A program made the position numbers and the translations under genes. The notes under the pieces were generated by a model. It did no database searches. It saw nothing but the letters and a program-made list of their open reading frames with translations, and was not told the DNA's origin. This document shows positions 38,277 through 48,394 of a DNA stretch of 64,000 nt, piece after piece. This DNA comes from QHXN01 sp963785125 (lineage in GTDB: Bacteria > Acidobacteriota > Blastocatellia > Pyrinomonadales > Pyrinomonadaceae). Numbering within the stretch: the stretch's first letter is position 1; each line of letters begins with the position of its first letter. Location: positions 682,001 to 746,000 of the forward strand of contig CAWATU010000003.1 of the NCBI GenBank assembly GCA_963785125.1, in the 5' to 3' direction.

Positions 38277-39422
38277 ATGAGTAAACTGAAGCCCGTGAGG
38301 CTCCTGCTGCCTCTCGCACTCCTCTTCGCGCTCGCGCAGTCGGCGGCGGCACAGGTGGACGCGCGCACCGCGCTCACCAACCTGCCCGACTCGCAGGCCG
38401 TGCTCTACGTCAACGCGCACCGCGTCATCCACGATGTGCTGCCGCGCGTGATGCCTCCGGCCGAGTACGCGAAGATGCTCAAGGAGGCGCAGAAGGTCGG
38501 CTTCGACGCGCGTGGCATCGACTACGTCGCGGTCGGCGCGCGCCTCGCAGACCCGGCGCCGGCCAACTACCTCCCCGAATTCGTCGTTGTCATCCATGGC
38601 AACTTCAACGCAGACACCCTGCTCGCGCTCGGCCGCATCGCCGCGGGCTCGCAGAACATCTCGCCGCGCAGCGAGACCTACGGCTCGAAGACCCTTGAGA
38701 TCATCGACCTCGAAAGTCTGAACAAGAAGTCCGAGGGCGCGGCGGGCGGCACCGGAAGCGGCACGGGCGAGGGCGAGGGAACTCCCCCGGCGCCGAAGCC
38801 GATGCCCTACCCGGAGATCGCCGTGATGGCGCTCGACGCCAACACGCTCGTCGCGGGCGTCCCCTCTTACGTCAGGGCGTTGGTGGACGCAGCCGGCGGG
38901 CGCGGCACGCTCAAGGCGTCGATGGTTGACCTCGCCACGCGCGACCCGCAGGCGATCTGGAGCCTGACGGTGGAGCCCCCGCCCGCGCTCGTCGATTACC
39001 TGCACAAGGTCGGCGCCCCGTCCAACCAGGAGTTCGACCAGATGATCGACTGGGTCAAGCAGGTGAGTCTTGCGAATGGCATGGACGCGCTGAACTACAC
39101 GATGAGCGCGTCGGTGCTGACGGACGCGCCCGAGCACGCCTCCGCCTTCAGCGGCCTCGTCCGCATGGGGCTGCTCGCCGCGCAGACGGGGCTCAGCTCG
39201 GAGGCCGCCAAGCAGGGGCCGAAGCACAAGGAGTACGCCCGGACGCGCGCGATGCTCGACGCCATCAAACGCTTCGTCAACCGCACCGAGGGCAACACAC
39301 TCCTGCTCAGCGTCTCCTTCCCGCAGAAGACGGTCAACGACCTCCTCAGGAGCGAGATAAAGACGACGCCCGCGAAGCGCACGACCGCGCCCCGCCGCCG
39401 CGGCCGTCCGCGCAAAGGCTGA
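38277..39422 (+). CDS. Exported hypothetical protein, 381 aa
   Basis: Signal peptide (residues 1-26, cleavage after SAAAQ). The mature part starts VDARTALTNLPDSQAVLYVNAHRVIHDVLPRVMP and contains a Gly/Thr-rich linker (about 160-180), ending in a basic tail RRRGRPRKG. I do not recognise the family; it resembles acidobacterial proteins of unknown function. The upstream region has GAAAGGAAG 10 bases before ATG. Confidence 0.65.
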   Translation: MSKLKPVRLLLPLALLFALAQSAAAQVDARTALTNLPDSQAVLYVNAHRVIHDVLPRVMPPAEYAKMLKEAQKVGFDARGIDYVAVGARLADPAPANYLPEFVVVIHGNFNADTLLALGRIAAGSQNISPRSETYGSKTLEIIDLESLNKKSEGAAGGTGSGTGEGEGTPPAPKPMPYPEIAVMALDANTLVAGVPSYVRALVDAAGGRGTLKASMVDLATRDPQAIWSLTVEPPPALVDYLHKVGAPSNQEFDQMIDWVKQVSLANGMDALNYTMSASVLTDAPEHASAFSGLVRMGLLAAQTGLSSEAAKQGPKHKEYARTRAMLDAIKRFVNRTEGNTLLLSVSFPQKTVNDLLRSEIKTTPAKRTTAPRRRGRPRKG

Positions 39423-39437
39423 TGGAGGAGTAACGGC

Positions 39438-40124
39438 TTGAAAGCGCCGCCCTTGAAAAATACGCGCGTCGGGCAGATCGTGAAGCGCCTGAAGGCGGAG
39501 TACCCCGACGCGCGTTGCAGCCTCGACCACGGCAACGCGCTCGAACTGCTGGTGGCGACGATTCTTTCGGCGCAGTGTACGGACGAGCGCGTCAACGTCG
39601 TCACGTCGAGCCTCTTCCGCAAGTACCGCACCTGGGAGGACTACGCCGCGGCGCCCGCGTCGGAGCTTGAGGCCGACATCCGCCCGACGGGCTTCTTCCG
39701 CAACAAGGCGAAGTCCATTCAGGGTGCGTGTCGGCTGATCGGCGAGCGCCACGGCGGGCGTGTGCCGGACACGATGGAGGAGCTTTTGGAACTGCCGGGC
39801 GTCGCGCGCAAGACGGCCAACGTCGTGCTCGGCAACGCCTACCACATCGCCTCGGGCGTCGTCGTGGACACGCACGTCTCGCGCCTCTCGGCGCGGCTCG
39901 GTCTGTCGCAAGAGAAGACGCCCGAGAAGATCGAGCGCGACCTCACCAACCTCCTCCCCGAGTCGGAGTGGATCGACTTCTCACACCTGCTCATCGCGCA
40001 CGGCCGCAAGGTCTGCAAGGCGCGCAACCCTGCCTGCGGCCAGTGCGTATTAGTTAAGCTTTGCCCGTCGGCGTTCCTCGCGGACGCGTCGGTCACGGCA
40101 TCGACAATTGCCTCGCCGGTGTAA
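39438..40124 (+). CDS. nth: Endonuclease III
   Basis: DNA glycosylase/AP lyase of base excision repair for oxidised pyrimidines. Visible are the helix-hairpin-helix LPGVARKTANVVLGNAY with catalytic Lys, the Asp in VVDTHVSRLS, and the [4Fe-4S] cluster CX6CX2CX5C (CKARNPACGQCVLVKLC). Start TTG 39438 follows GGAGGAG. Length 228 aa, normal. Confidence 0.95.
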   Translation: MKAPPLKNTRVGQIVKRLKAEYPDARCSLDHGNALELLVATILSAQCTDERVNVVTSSLFRKYRTWEDYAAAPASELEADIRPTGFFRNKAKSIQGACRLIGERHGGRVPDTMEELLELPGVARKTANVVLGNAYHIASGVVVDTHVSRLSARLGLSQEKTPEKIERDLTNLLPESEWIDFSHLLIAHGRKVCKARNPACGQCVLVKLCPSAFLADASVTASTIASPV

Positions 40125-40166
40125 ACGGCCCTCAAGGACAACGTCTCAAAAACTGGACGAAAAGCA

Positions 40167-42341
40167 ATGAATAGAATTTCCAACAACATGAAAAGGCTCG
40201 CGGCCTTCGCGCTGCTCGCGTGCGTGCTGTGCCCGGCCGTCGGCGCACAGAAACTCCAGTACCCGACCTCGAAGAAGGTCGAGCATGTTGACACGTACTT
40301 CGGTACGAAGGTCGCAGACCCGTACCGCTGGCTCGAAGAGGACGCCTCGACGCCCGAGGTCGCGCGCTGGGTCGAGGAGCAGAACAAGGTCACCTTCGGT
40401 TACCTCGACAAGATTCCGTACCGCGCGCAGATCAAAGAGCGCCTGACGAAGCTCTACAACTACACGCGCTACACGGCGCCCTACCGCCGCGGCGAATACT
40501 ACTTCTTCTCGAAGAACGACGGGCTCCAGAACCAGTCGGTCGTCTACATGCAGAAGGGGATCGACGGCGCTCCGGAAGTCCTGCTCGACCCGAACAAGTT
40601 CTCGGCCGAGGGCACGACGCAGCTCGGCAGCCTCTCCATCTCGCGCGACGCGAAGTACGCGGCCTTCTGTAAGGCGTCGGGCGGGTCGGACTGGCGCGAC
40701 TGCTACGTGATGGAGGTGGCGTCGAAGAAGCAGCTCGCCGACGAGCTGAAGTGGGTCAAGGTCTCGGGCCTCTCCTGGAACGGCGAAGGCTTCTTCTACA
40801 GCCGCTACGACGCGCCGGAGAAGGGCAAAGAGCTGACCTCGAAGAACGAGAACCACAAGGTCTACTTCCACCGCGTCGGCACGCCGCAGGCGCAGGACGA
40901 GCTGGTCTTCGAGGACAAGGCGCACGCGCAGCGCTTCAACAACGTCGGGACGACCGACGACGAGCGCTTCGCGCTGCTGACCGTCTCCGACCGCGGCACG
41001 GGCAAGAAGGGCAACGCGCTCTTCTATCGCGACCTGAAGGCCGGCGACAAGACCTGGAAGCCTTTGGTAGCCGAGATTGGCGACGACGACTTCGGCGTCG
41101 TCGATAACGTCGGCGACAAGCTCCTCGTCGAGACGAACCACAACGCGCCCAACGGCCGCGTCTTCCTCTTCGACCCGAAGAACCCTTCGGAGAAGGACTG
41201 GAAGGACGTGCTGCCCGAGCGCCCCGAGCCGCTTCAGGGCGCCAGCACCGGCGGCGGCAAGCTCTTCGCCACGTATCTCAAGGACGTGACATCGCGCGCC
41301 TACGTCTACTCGCTCGACGGGAAGATGGAGCACGAGGTGCAATTGCCGACGCTCGGCATCACGGGCGGCCTCGGCGGCGAGAAGGACGACCGCTTCGTCT
41401 TCTACACCTTCAGCACCTTCAACTTCCCGCCGTCGATCTATCGCTACGACATCGCGACGCGCAAGTCCACGCTCTTCCGCGCGCCCGAGATTCCGGGCTT
41501 CCGCTCCGCCGACTTCGAGGTCAAGCAGGTCTTCTTCAACAGCAAGGACGGCACGCGCATCCCCGCGTTCGTCGTCCACAAGAAGGGCTTGAAGCTCGAC
41601 GGGCGCAACCCGACGCTGCTCTACGGCTACGGCGGCTTCAATTCGAGCACGACGCCGAGCTTCAGCGCCTTGCGGCTCGCGCTGCTCGAACAGGGCTTCG
41701 TCTACGTCTCCGCGAACATGCGCGGCGGCGGCGAGTACGGCGAGAAGTGGCACGAGGCCGGAACGAAGCTCAAGAAGCAGAACGTCTTCGACGACTTCAT
41801 CGGCGCGGCCGAGTGGCTCATCGCGAACAAGTACACGTCGCCTGACCGGCTCGCCATCCACGGCGTCTCGAACGGCGGCCTGCTCGTCGGCGCCGTCGCC
41901 AACCAGCGCCCGGAACTCTTCAAGGCCGTCATCCAGCAGGCGGGCGTGATGGACATGCTCCGCTTCCACAAGTTCACCATCGGCTGGAACTGGGTCGCCG
42001 ACTACGGCTCCTCCGACAACGAGGCCGAGTTCAAGTCGATCTACGCCTACTCACCGATTCATAATGTGAAGGGCGGGACGAAGTACCCGGCGACCCTCAT
42101 CACGACGGCCGACCACGACGACCGCGTCGTCCCCGCGCACTCCTTCAAGTACGCGGCGGCGCTGCAAGCGGCGCAGGCGGGCGACAACCCCGTCCTCATC
42201 CGCATCGACACGCGCTCCGGCCACGGCGCCAGCTCGACGACGAAGGCCATCGAGCAGACGGCCGACATCTACTCCTTCCTCATGTACAACCTCGGCGTCA
42301 TGCCGAAGTGGGCAGCGGAGAAGGAGATGAGTAAGCAGTAG
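40167..42341 (+). CDS. Prolyl oligopeptidase (S9A serine peptidase), exported, 724 aa
   Basis: Signal peptide (residues 1-28), propeller domain (about 90-430), then the alpha/beta hydrolase. The catalytic serine lies in IHGVSNGGLLVGA (GxSxGG, about residue 575), the Asp in DHDDRVVPAHSFKY and the His in RSGHGAS. It cuts short proline-containing peptides. An RGGGEYG motif marks the oxyanion region. Confidence 0.93.
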   Translation: MNRISNNMKRLAAFALLACVLCPAVGAQKLQYPTSKKVEHVDTYFGTKVADPYRWLEEDASTPEVARWVEEQNKVTFGYLDKIPYRAQIKERLTKLYNYTRYTAPYRRGEYYFFSKNDGLQNQSVVYMQKGIDGAPEVLLDPNKFSAEGTTQLGSLSISRDAKYAAFCKASGGSDWRDCYVMEVASKKQLADELKWVKVSGLSWNGEGFFYSRYDAPEKGKELTSKNENHKVYFHRVGTPQAQDELVFEDKAHAQRFNNVGTTDDERFALLTVSDRGTGKKGNALFYRDLKAGDKTWKPLVAEIGDDDFGVVDNVGDKLLVETNHNAPNGRVFLFDPKNPSEKDWKDVLPERPEPLQGASTGGGKLFATYLKDVTSRAYVYSLDGKMEHEVQLPTLGITGGLGGEKDDRFVFYTFSTFNFPPSIYRYDIATRKSTLFRAPEIPGFRSADFEVKQVFFNSKDGTRIPAFVVHKKGLKLDGRNPTLLYGYGGFNSSTTPSFSALRLALLEQGFVYVSANMRGGGEYGEKWHEAGTKLKKQNVFDDFIGAAEWLIANKYTSPDRLAIHGVSNGGLLVGAVANQRPELFKAVIQQAGVMDMLRFHKFTIGWNWVADYGSSDNEAEFKSIYAYSPIHNVKGGTKYPATLITTADHDDRVVPAHSFKYAAALQAAQAGDNPVLIRIDTRSGHGASSTTKAIEQTADIYSFLMYNLGVMPKWAAEKEMSKQ

Positions 42342-42374
42342 GGAATTAAGATTTGACCGCCGCGGAGCGCGTCT

Positions 42375-42536
42375 GAATGTAGCCCGGCCTTTCAAGGCCG
42401 GGGACGCGGATTGTTAACGAGATGCCGCGTCGCGTCAGCGACGCCTGAACCGACCTGTTGCGTTCAGGCGTCGCTGACGCGACGCGGCATCGTTTTGTTC
42501 GACCTCAACCCGGCCTTGAAAGGCCGGGCTACATTC
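42375..42536. repeat. Nested perfect palindromes (REP-like element)
   Basis: Outer arms 42375-42401 and 42510-42536 are perfect 27-base inverted copies (gtagcccggcctttcaaggc core, itself palindromic). Inner arms 42421-42450 and 42462-42491 are perfect 30-base inverted copies. The 304-base spacer holds no gene. This looks like a palindromic mobile repeat of the REP/BIME kind. Confidence 0.8.
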
Positions 42537-42646
42537 GACCGCCGCCGACGCGACTTAACTGCCTACCGCCATCTGCCTACTGCCGACTGACTTCTGTTAT
42601 TATCCCTGCGTTCTGCCACTCGAAAAACTTTCCTGGGAGTCAGCCG

Positions 42647-43849
42647 TTGTCCGAGAAGCGACCGCTCACAGTCCTCTGCATCGCCACCTTCGAGAAGGGG
42701 CAGGAGTTCATGCGCGAGTGCAAGCGGCAGGGCTGCCGCGTCCTCGTCGTTACGATGGAGAAGCTGCGCGACGCCGACTGGCCGCGCGAATCGGTGGACG
42801 AGTTCTTCTACCTGCCCGACAACTACAAGCTCGAAGATGTGAAGAAGGGCGTGAGCTACGTCGCGCGCACGCGTGAGATCGACCGCGTCGTGCCCTTAGA
42901 CGACTTCGACGTGGAGACGGGCGCCGCGCTACGCGAGCACCTGCGCATCTCCGGCATGGGCGACACCACCGCCCGCTACTTCCGCGACAAGCTCGCCATG
43001 CGCGTCAAGGCGCGCGATCACGGCGTCCTCGTCCCCGAGTTCGTCCACGCGCTCAACCACGCGCGCATCCACGAGTTCACCAACCGCGTCGCGCCGCCCT
43101 GGGTCTTGAAGCCGCGCTCGGAGGCTTCGGCCGTCGGCATCAAGAAGGTGAACACTGCGGAGGAGCTGTGGCCGCTCCTCGAAGAGCTGGGCGACCGCCA
43201 GTCCTTCTACCTCATCGAGCAGTTCATCCCCGGCGACATCTTCCACGTCGATTCCGTCGTCTGGCAGAACGAGCCGCTCTTTACGGCTGTCAGCAAGTAC
43301 GGCCAGCCGCCGATGACGGTGGCGCACGGCGGCGGCATCTTCATGACGCGCACCGTGTCGCGCCAGTCCGCGGACGCGCAGTCGTTGGAGCTGCTCAACC
43401 ATGAGCTGCTCCGCACGCTCGGGCTCGTGCGCGGCGTCACACACACGGAGTTCATCAAGGGCGGCGACGGCCGCTTCTACTTCCTTGAGACGGCCGCGCG
43501 CGTCGGCGGCGCCAACATCGCCGAGGTGGTCGAGGCCGCGCGCGGCGTCAACCTCTGGCGCGAATGGGCGCGCATCGAGGTCGCTGGCGAGCACGGCCTC
43601 TACGAGCTGCCCGCGGCGCGCGACGACTACGCCGGCATCGTCATCACGCTCGCGCGGCAGGAGTGGCCCGACACTTCCGCGTACGACGACCCCGAGGTCG
43701 TCTTCCGCCTCCGCAAGCGCCACCACGTCGGCCTGCTCGTCGCCTCCCGCGACCCCGAGCGCGTCGAACACCTGCTGCACACCTACGCGCGGCGCCTCCT
43801 CGAAGACTACAGCGCCACGCTTCCGCCCGCCGACCGTCCGACGAGCTGA
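42647..43849 (+). CDS. ATP-grasp domain protein (carbamoyl-phosphate synthase-like), 400 aa
   Basis: TTG 42647 with GGGAG upstream gives MSEKRPLTVLCIATF. Central ATP-grasp strands PPWVLKPRSEASAVGIKKV, FIPGDIFHVDSVV and the metal-binding end GGDGRFYFLETAARVGGANI are clear; the substrate-binding N-terminal domain is unusual. The family ligates a carboxylate to an amine using ATP; substrate unknown. The upstream open frame over the palindrome is not used. Confidence 0.78.
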   Translation: MSEKRPLTVLCIATFEKGQEFMRECKRQGCRVLVVTMEKLRDADWPRESVDEFFYLPDNYKLEDVKKGVSYVARTREIDRVVPLDDFDVETGAALREHLRISGMGDTTARYFRDKLAMRVKARDHGVLVPEFVHALNHARIHEFTNRVAPPWVLKPRSEASAVGIKKVNTAEELWPLLEELGDRQSFYLIEQFIPGDIFHVDSVVWQNEPLFTAVSKYGQPPMTVAHGGGIFMTRTVSRQSADAQSLELLNHELLRTLGLVRGVTHTEFIKGGDGRFYFLETAARVGGANIAEVVEAARGVNLWREWARIEVAGEHGLYELPAARDDYAGIVITLARQEWPDTSAYDDPEVVFRLRKRHHVGLLVASRDPERVEHLLHTYARRLLEDYSATLPPADRPTS

Positions 43850-43870
43850 GGAGTTAAAGCCACTACACTT

Positions 43871-44761
43871 ATGCCAAGAGACTTACTCCGCGAGTATCTG
43901 AGTTTCCTTCAGGTGGAGAAGGGGCTCTCGAAGAACTCTTTGGAGAGTTACCGGCGCGACCTCGCGCGGTTGAGGGCGCAGGCGGAGGCTCTGGGGTGCG
44001 AGCCGCACCTGTTGGGCAAGGCGGAGTTGACGCAGTTCGTGATGTCGCTCACGCGCGAGGGGCTGGCGCCGCGTTCGGTCGCGCGCGCGTTGAGCGCCGT
44101 GCGGGGCTTCTATCGCTTCCTGCTGCTCGACGGCCACATCAAAGCCGACCCGTCCGCCGACATCGCGCGCCCGCAGGGCGGGCAGAAGCTCCCGCGCTTC
44201 CTGACGCAGGAGGAGATGGAGAGGCTGCTGGAAGCGCCCGACACGACGACGCACGAGGGCGTGCGCGACCGGACGCTGTTCGAGCTACTCTATGCGACCG
44301 GCCTGCGCGTCACGGAGCTGGTGACGCTTCTGTCGGCGAACGTGGACGTGGACAGCGGCGTGCTTCACTGCTTCGGGAAGGGGAGCAAACAGCGGCGCAT
44401 CCCCATCGGCCGCTCCGCCGTTTCGTGGCTGCTGCGCTATCAGGCGGCGCGTCGCGTCCTGCTCGCGGGGCGCGAGTCGCCGCGCCTCTTCGTTGGCTAC
44501 CTCGGCCGCCCCATCAGCCGCCAGAACGTCTGGACACTGCTCAAGCGCGCGGCCGAGAAGGCGGGCGTCGAAGGCGTCTCGCCCCACGTCCTGCGCCACA
44601 GCTTCGCCACCCACATGCTCGAACACGGCGCCGACACGCGCAGCGTCCAGGCCATGCTCGGCCACAGCGACCTCGCCACCACACAGATATACACGCACGT
44701 CACCAGCGAACGCATCCGCACCGTCTACGAGCGCCACCACCCGAGAGCCAAAAGGGAGTAG
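43871..44761 (+). CDS. xerD: Tyrosine recombinase XerD-like, 296 aa
   Basis: N-terminal SAM-like core-binding domain (about 1-85) and catalytic domain with Arg in YATGLRVTELVTL, HxxR in SPHVLRHSFATHML, HS in MLGHSDLATTQIYTHV and the Tyr nucleophile in IYTHV. Length and lack of cargo genes fit the chromosomal dimer-resolution recombinase, not an integrase. Downstream is a 12-bp hairpin. Confidence 0.9.
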   Translation: MPRDLLREYLSFLQVEKGLSKNSLESYRRDLARLRAQAEALGCEPHLLGKAELTQFVMSLTREGLAPRSVARALSAVRGFYRFLLLDGHIKADPSADIARPQGGQKLPRFLTQEEMERLLEAPDTTTHEGVRDRTLFELLYATGLRVTELVTLLSANVDVDSGVLHCFGKGSKQRRIPIGRSAVSWLLRYQAARRVLLAGRESPRLFVGYLGRPISRQNVWTLLKRAAEKAGVEGVSPHVLRHSFATHMLEHGADTRSVQAMLGHSDLATTQIYTHVTSERIRTVYERHHPRAKRE

Positions 44762-44796
44762 GCAGTTAAAAGCAAGAGAAGGGTGTCGAAATGAAC

Positions 44797-44828
44797 GGAG
44801 GCGGCGAGATTCAACACTCGCCGCCTCC
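44797..44828. terminator. Perfect 12-bp hairpin between convergent genes
   Basis: Arms ggaggcggcgag and ctcgccgcctcc (44797-44808, 44817-44828). Lies between xerD and the convergent DUF4097 gene; no strong U-tract. Confidence 0.65.
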
Positions 44829-44888
44829 AATCCCATCGAGCCCGATTCCTTGAAAGACTTCCTTGCCTTAACTGCTACTGCCTTCCCC

Positions 44889-45686
44889 TCACATGCTCTT
44901 CAAACTAACGTTGCCGGAGGCGGAGGAGATTTTGAGTGCGCGCGCGCCGCTGCCGAGCTGTCCTTCGGCGCGGCTGCCGGAGCCGTGGCGGTTCTGCTTG
45001 ACCTCGATGGGGAAGTTCGTCTCGATGTCGCCGGAGACGGTGGACATCGAGACACGCGCGTCGATGTTCGTCGGCATGCGGACGTGTACGTCACCGCTGG
45101 CCGAAGAGAATCTCATGTCGCCTGCGCCGTCGATTCTCGTCAGCTCGACCTCCACGTCGCCGCTCGCACTGTTGGCGTTGACCGTCCCCGTCGCGTCGTT
45201 GACGCGCACGTTGCCGCTCGCCGAGTTGGCTTTAATCTCGCCGCCCACGCGGCTCACCGACACGTTGCCGCTCGCCGTCGAGAGGTGGAGCCGGCCCGCG
45301 AAGCCCTCAGCCTTCAGGTCGCCGCTCGCGGTCGAAATCTTGTCGAAGGAAATGTTAGCCGAGCGCGGCACGCGCACCTCGAACCGGATGCTCGCGTCGC
45401 AGTTGCAGTTGTTCGGGTACTTCGCGCGCAGAGAGATACGCCCCGGCGTGCTGTTGTCCTCGACCTCTACGTCGTTGCGGTCGCGCCCCTCCTTGTAAGC
45501 GCTGACGACGACCGCGCTGCCCTCATACCCCGTCAGGTTGATGTCCCCCGACACGTTGGCGATCTCGACCGCCCCGCCGGCCTCAAGGTTGTAACTCTTC
45601 TGGAAGTCCTGCGCCGACGCCGCAACCGACGCCGCCATGCAGAGCACCAAAGTCCCCACGAAGCTCACAATATTCCTGCGTCCCAT
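44889..45686 (-). CDS. Exported DUF4097 beta-helix protein (putative adhesin), 265 aa
   Basis: Signal peptide (1-25), then repeated SASGDV/STASGNV motifs about every 20 residues, the repeats of a right-handed beta-helix (DUF4097/DUF4098). Such proteins sit at the cell surface or periplasm. ATG 45686 follows AGGAGAGGAG; the longer frame is unused. Confidence 0.85.
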   Translation of the reverse strand: MGRRNIVSFVGTLVLCMAASVAASAQDFQKSYNLEAGGAVEIANVSGDINLTGYEGSAVVVSAYKEGRDRNDVEVEDNSTPGRISLRAKYPNNCNCDASIRFEVRVPRSANISFDKISTASGDLKAEGFAGRLHLSTASGNVSVSRVGGEIKANSASGNVRVNDATGTVNANSASGDVEVELTRIDGAGDMRFSSASGDVHVRMPTNIDARVSMSTVSGDIETNFPIEVKQNRHGSGSRAEGQLGSGARALKISSASGNVSLKSM

Positions 45687-45784
45687 CTCAGTTAAACTCC
45701 TCTCCTGTGGTGAAAACTTGAAACGAACGTCTCTCGTTCGTGTAAACACCGCGGGCGGGAGTTTTGTGACGAGAAAAAAATTAT

Positions 45785-46954
45785 TCAGGCATTCTGCCCG
45801 GCGGCGTGGCCGGAGGCCCAGGCCCATTGGAAGTTGTAGCCGCCGAGGTGGCCGGTCACGTCCACGACCTCGCCGATGAAGTAGAGACCGGGGGTGCGGC
45901 GTGCCTCCAACGTTTTGGACGAAAGTTCGTCGGTCGAGACGCCGCCGCGCGTGACCTCCGCCTTCTGGAAGCCCTCGGTGCCGGCCGGGACGATGCGCCA
46001 GTCGTGCAGGCGCGCAGCGACCCTCTCGACCTCCGCGTCCGTGTATGCGCGCAGCGAGCGCGGCGGCGCGAACAGCTCGGCCCAGACCTGCGCGAAGCGT
46101 TTCGGCAGGTGTTGTGCGAGCGCCGTGTGCAGCTCCGCGCCCGCCGCGCGCTTTCGTTCGAGCAGGCGTCGTGCGTCCTCGCCCGGCAGGAGGTCTACAG
46201 AGAGTTCGAGCCCACGCGACCAGTAAGAGGAGATTTGCAGGACGGCCGGGCCGCTCAACCCTCGGTGCGTGACGAGGAGATTCTCGTTGAACTCGGCACC
46301 GTCGCAGCGCACGACCGAAGGGACGGAGACGCCGCTCAGGGATTGAAAGCTCGCGAGGTCGCGCGGCGTGAGCGTGAGCGGCACGAGCGCCGGCTCCGGC
46401 TGCACGACCTTGAGCCCGAACTGCCGCGCCACACGATACCCGAAGTCCGTCGCGCCCAGCTTCGGGATCGACAGCCCGCCGGTCGCGATGACGAGCGACT
46501 CCGACTCAAACTCGTCCCGGCTCGTCTTAACCCTGAACACTTCATCCTTACACACATCTTCGACGCGGCAATTCGTGACGACGCGGACGCCCGCCGCGTC
46601 GCACTCGGCGAGCAGCATCTCGACGATCTGCCGCGAGCTTTCATCGCAGAAGAGCTGCCCGAGCTTCTTCTCGTGGAACCTGATGCGGTGGCGCTCGACG
46701 AGCGCGACGAAGTCCGCGGGCGTGTAGCGCGCCAGCGCCGACTTCGCGAAGTGCGGGTTGCGCGAGATGAAGTTCCCCGCGGTCGTGCCCGCGTTCGTAA
46801 AGTTGCACCGCCCGCCGCCCGAGATTTCAATCTTTCGACCGACTCGCTCGTTATGCTCAAGCAGGACGACGCGCCGCCCGCGCCGGCCCGCCACGAACGC
46901 GCACATCAACCCGGCCGCCCCGCCGCCGATGACGATAACGTCGGCCTTCATCAC
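45785..46954 (-). CDS. BaiN/YhiN (HI0933)-family FAD oxidoreductase, 389 aa
   Basis: N-terminal FAD motif VIGGGAAGLMCAFVAGRRG and the family block GGGRCNFTNAGT (about 47-58) identify HI0933-like flavoproteins; VIATGGLSIPKLGATDFG is the second nucleotide stretch. Physiological substrate is unresolved in the family. It overlaps the downstream end of the esterase gene by 4 bases. Confidence 0.88.
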   Translation of the reverse strand: MMKADVIVIGGGAAGLMCAFVAGRRGRRVVLLEHNERVGRKIEISGGGRCNFTNAGTTAGNFISRNPHFAKSALARYTPADFVALVERHRIRFHEKKLGQLFCDESSRQIVEMLLAECDAAGVRVVTNCRVEDVCKDEVFRVKTSRDEFESESLVIATGGLSIPKLGATDFGYRVARQFGLKVVQPEPALVPLTLTPRDLASFQSLSGVSVPSVVRCDGAEFNENLLVTHRGLSGPAVLQISSYWSRGLELSVDLLPGEDARRLLERKRAAGAELHTALAQHLPKRFAQVWAELFAPPRSLRAYTDAEVERVAARLHDWRIVPAGTEGFQKAEVTRGGVSTDELSSKTLEARRTPGLYFIGEVVDVTGHLGGYNFQWAWASGHAAGQNA

Positions 46955-47671
46955 TTCCAGCTGTCTTTCTCAAGCAGGGGTTTCAGGTATCGGTAGACGG
47001 TGGCGGCGACCAGTTTGGTGCCCTCGGCGTTGGGGTGGATGCGGTCTTCCTGGTTGAGCTTGTCGATGCCGGCGACGCCTTCGAGGAAGAAGGGGATGAG
47101 CGGGACATCATGTTCGCTGGCGAGCGACTTGAAGGCGTTGCTGATCTCGACCTCGTAGTCGCGGCCGGTGTTGGTGGTCGTCAGCATCGCGGCGAGCAGG
47201 ACTTGTGCGTCGCGCGACTTGGCGCGCTCGATGATCTGAGAGAGGTTCTTCTTCGTCTCGCTGACGGGCTGGCCGCGCAGGAAGTCGTTGGCGCCGAGTT
47301 CGAGGATGACGAAGCGAACGCCGCCCGCGTCGAGCGACCAATCAATGCGGCGCACACCCCCCGCGGAGGTGTCGCCCGAAACCCCTGCGTTGACCACCTC
47401 GTACTTGAACCCGTCGGCGTCTATCATCTTTTGCAACAGCGCGGGGTAACTCTCCTGCGGCGCGAGCCCGTAGCCGGCGGTCAGGCTGTCGCCGAAGGCA
47501 ACGATTTTAGGTACAGTCTCAGCAGTCGCCGCCGCGGGCGCAGGCGTGGACGCGACTTTATTCGCCGAAGTGGGCTCTTCGCGCCGGCCGCCGCAGGCAG
47601 CGAGAAGCAGGGCGGCGAGAATCAAAAGGAGCGCGGGCAACAATCTTTTAAATGCGGGCAGCAAAATTTTC

Positions 47672-47673
<2 letters not shown>
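46951..47673 (-). CDS. SGNH-hydrolase lipoprotein, TesA-like arylesterase/lysophospholipase, 240 aa
   Basis: A lipoprotein signal (LLAACGG, Cys at about 27) anchors it. GDSLTAGYGLAPQESYP holds the Ser (block I), LELGANDFLRG the Asn (block III), and DRIHPNAEGTKL the Asp/His pair. It hydrolyses esters or thioesters in the envelope. Divergent with the ABC gene: the two start codons overlap by two bases, the same order as E. coli tesA/ybbA. Confidence 0.87.

Positions 47674-48390
<717 letters not shown>

Positions 48391-48394
<4 letters not shown>

Noticed and set aside
43871..44761. Tyrosine recombinase as an integrase of the RNA island
   Set aside because: It matches chromosomal XerD, lies 7-11 kb away among housekeeping genes, and no attachment repeats were found.
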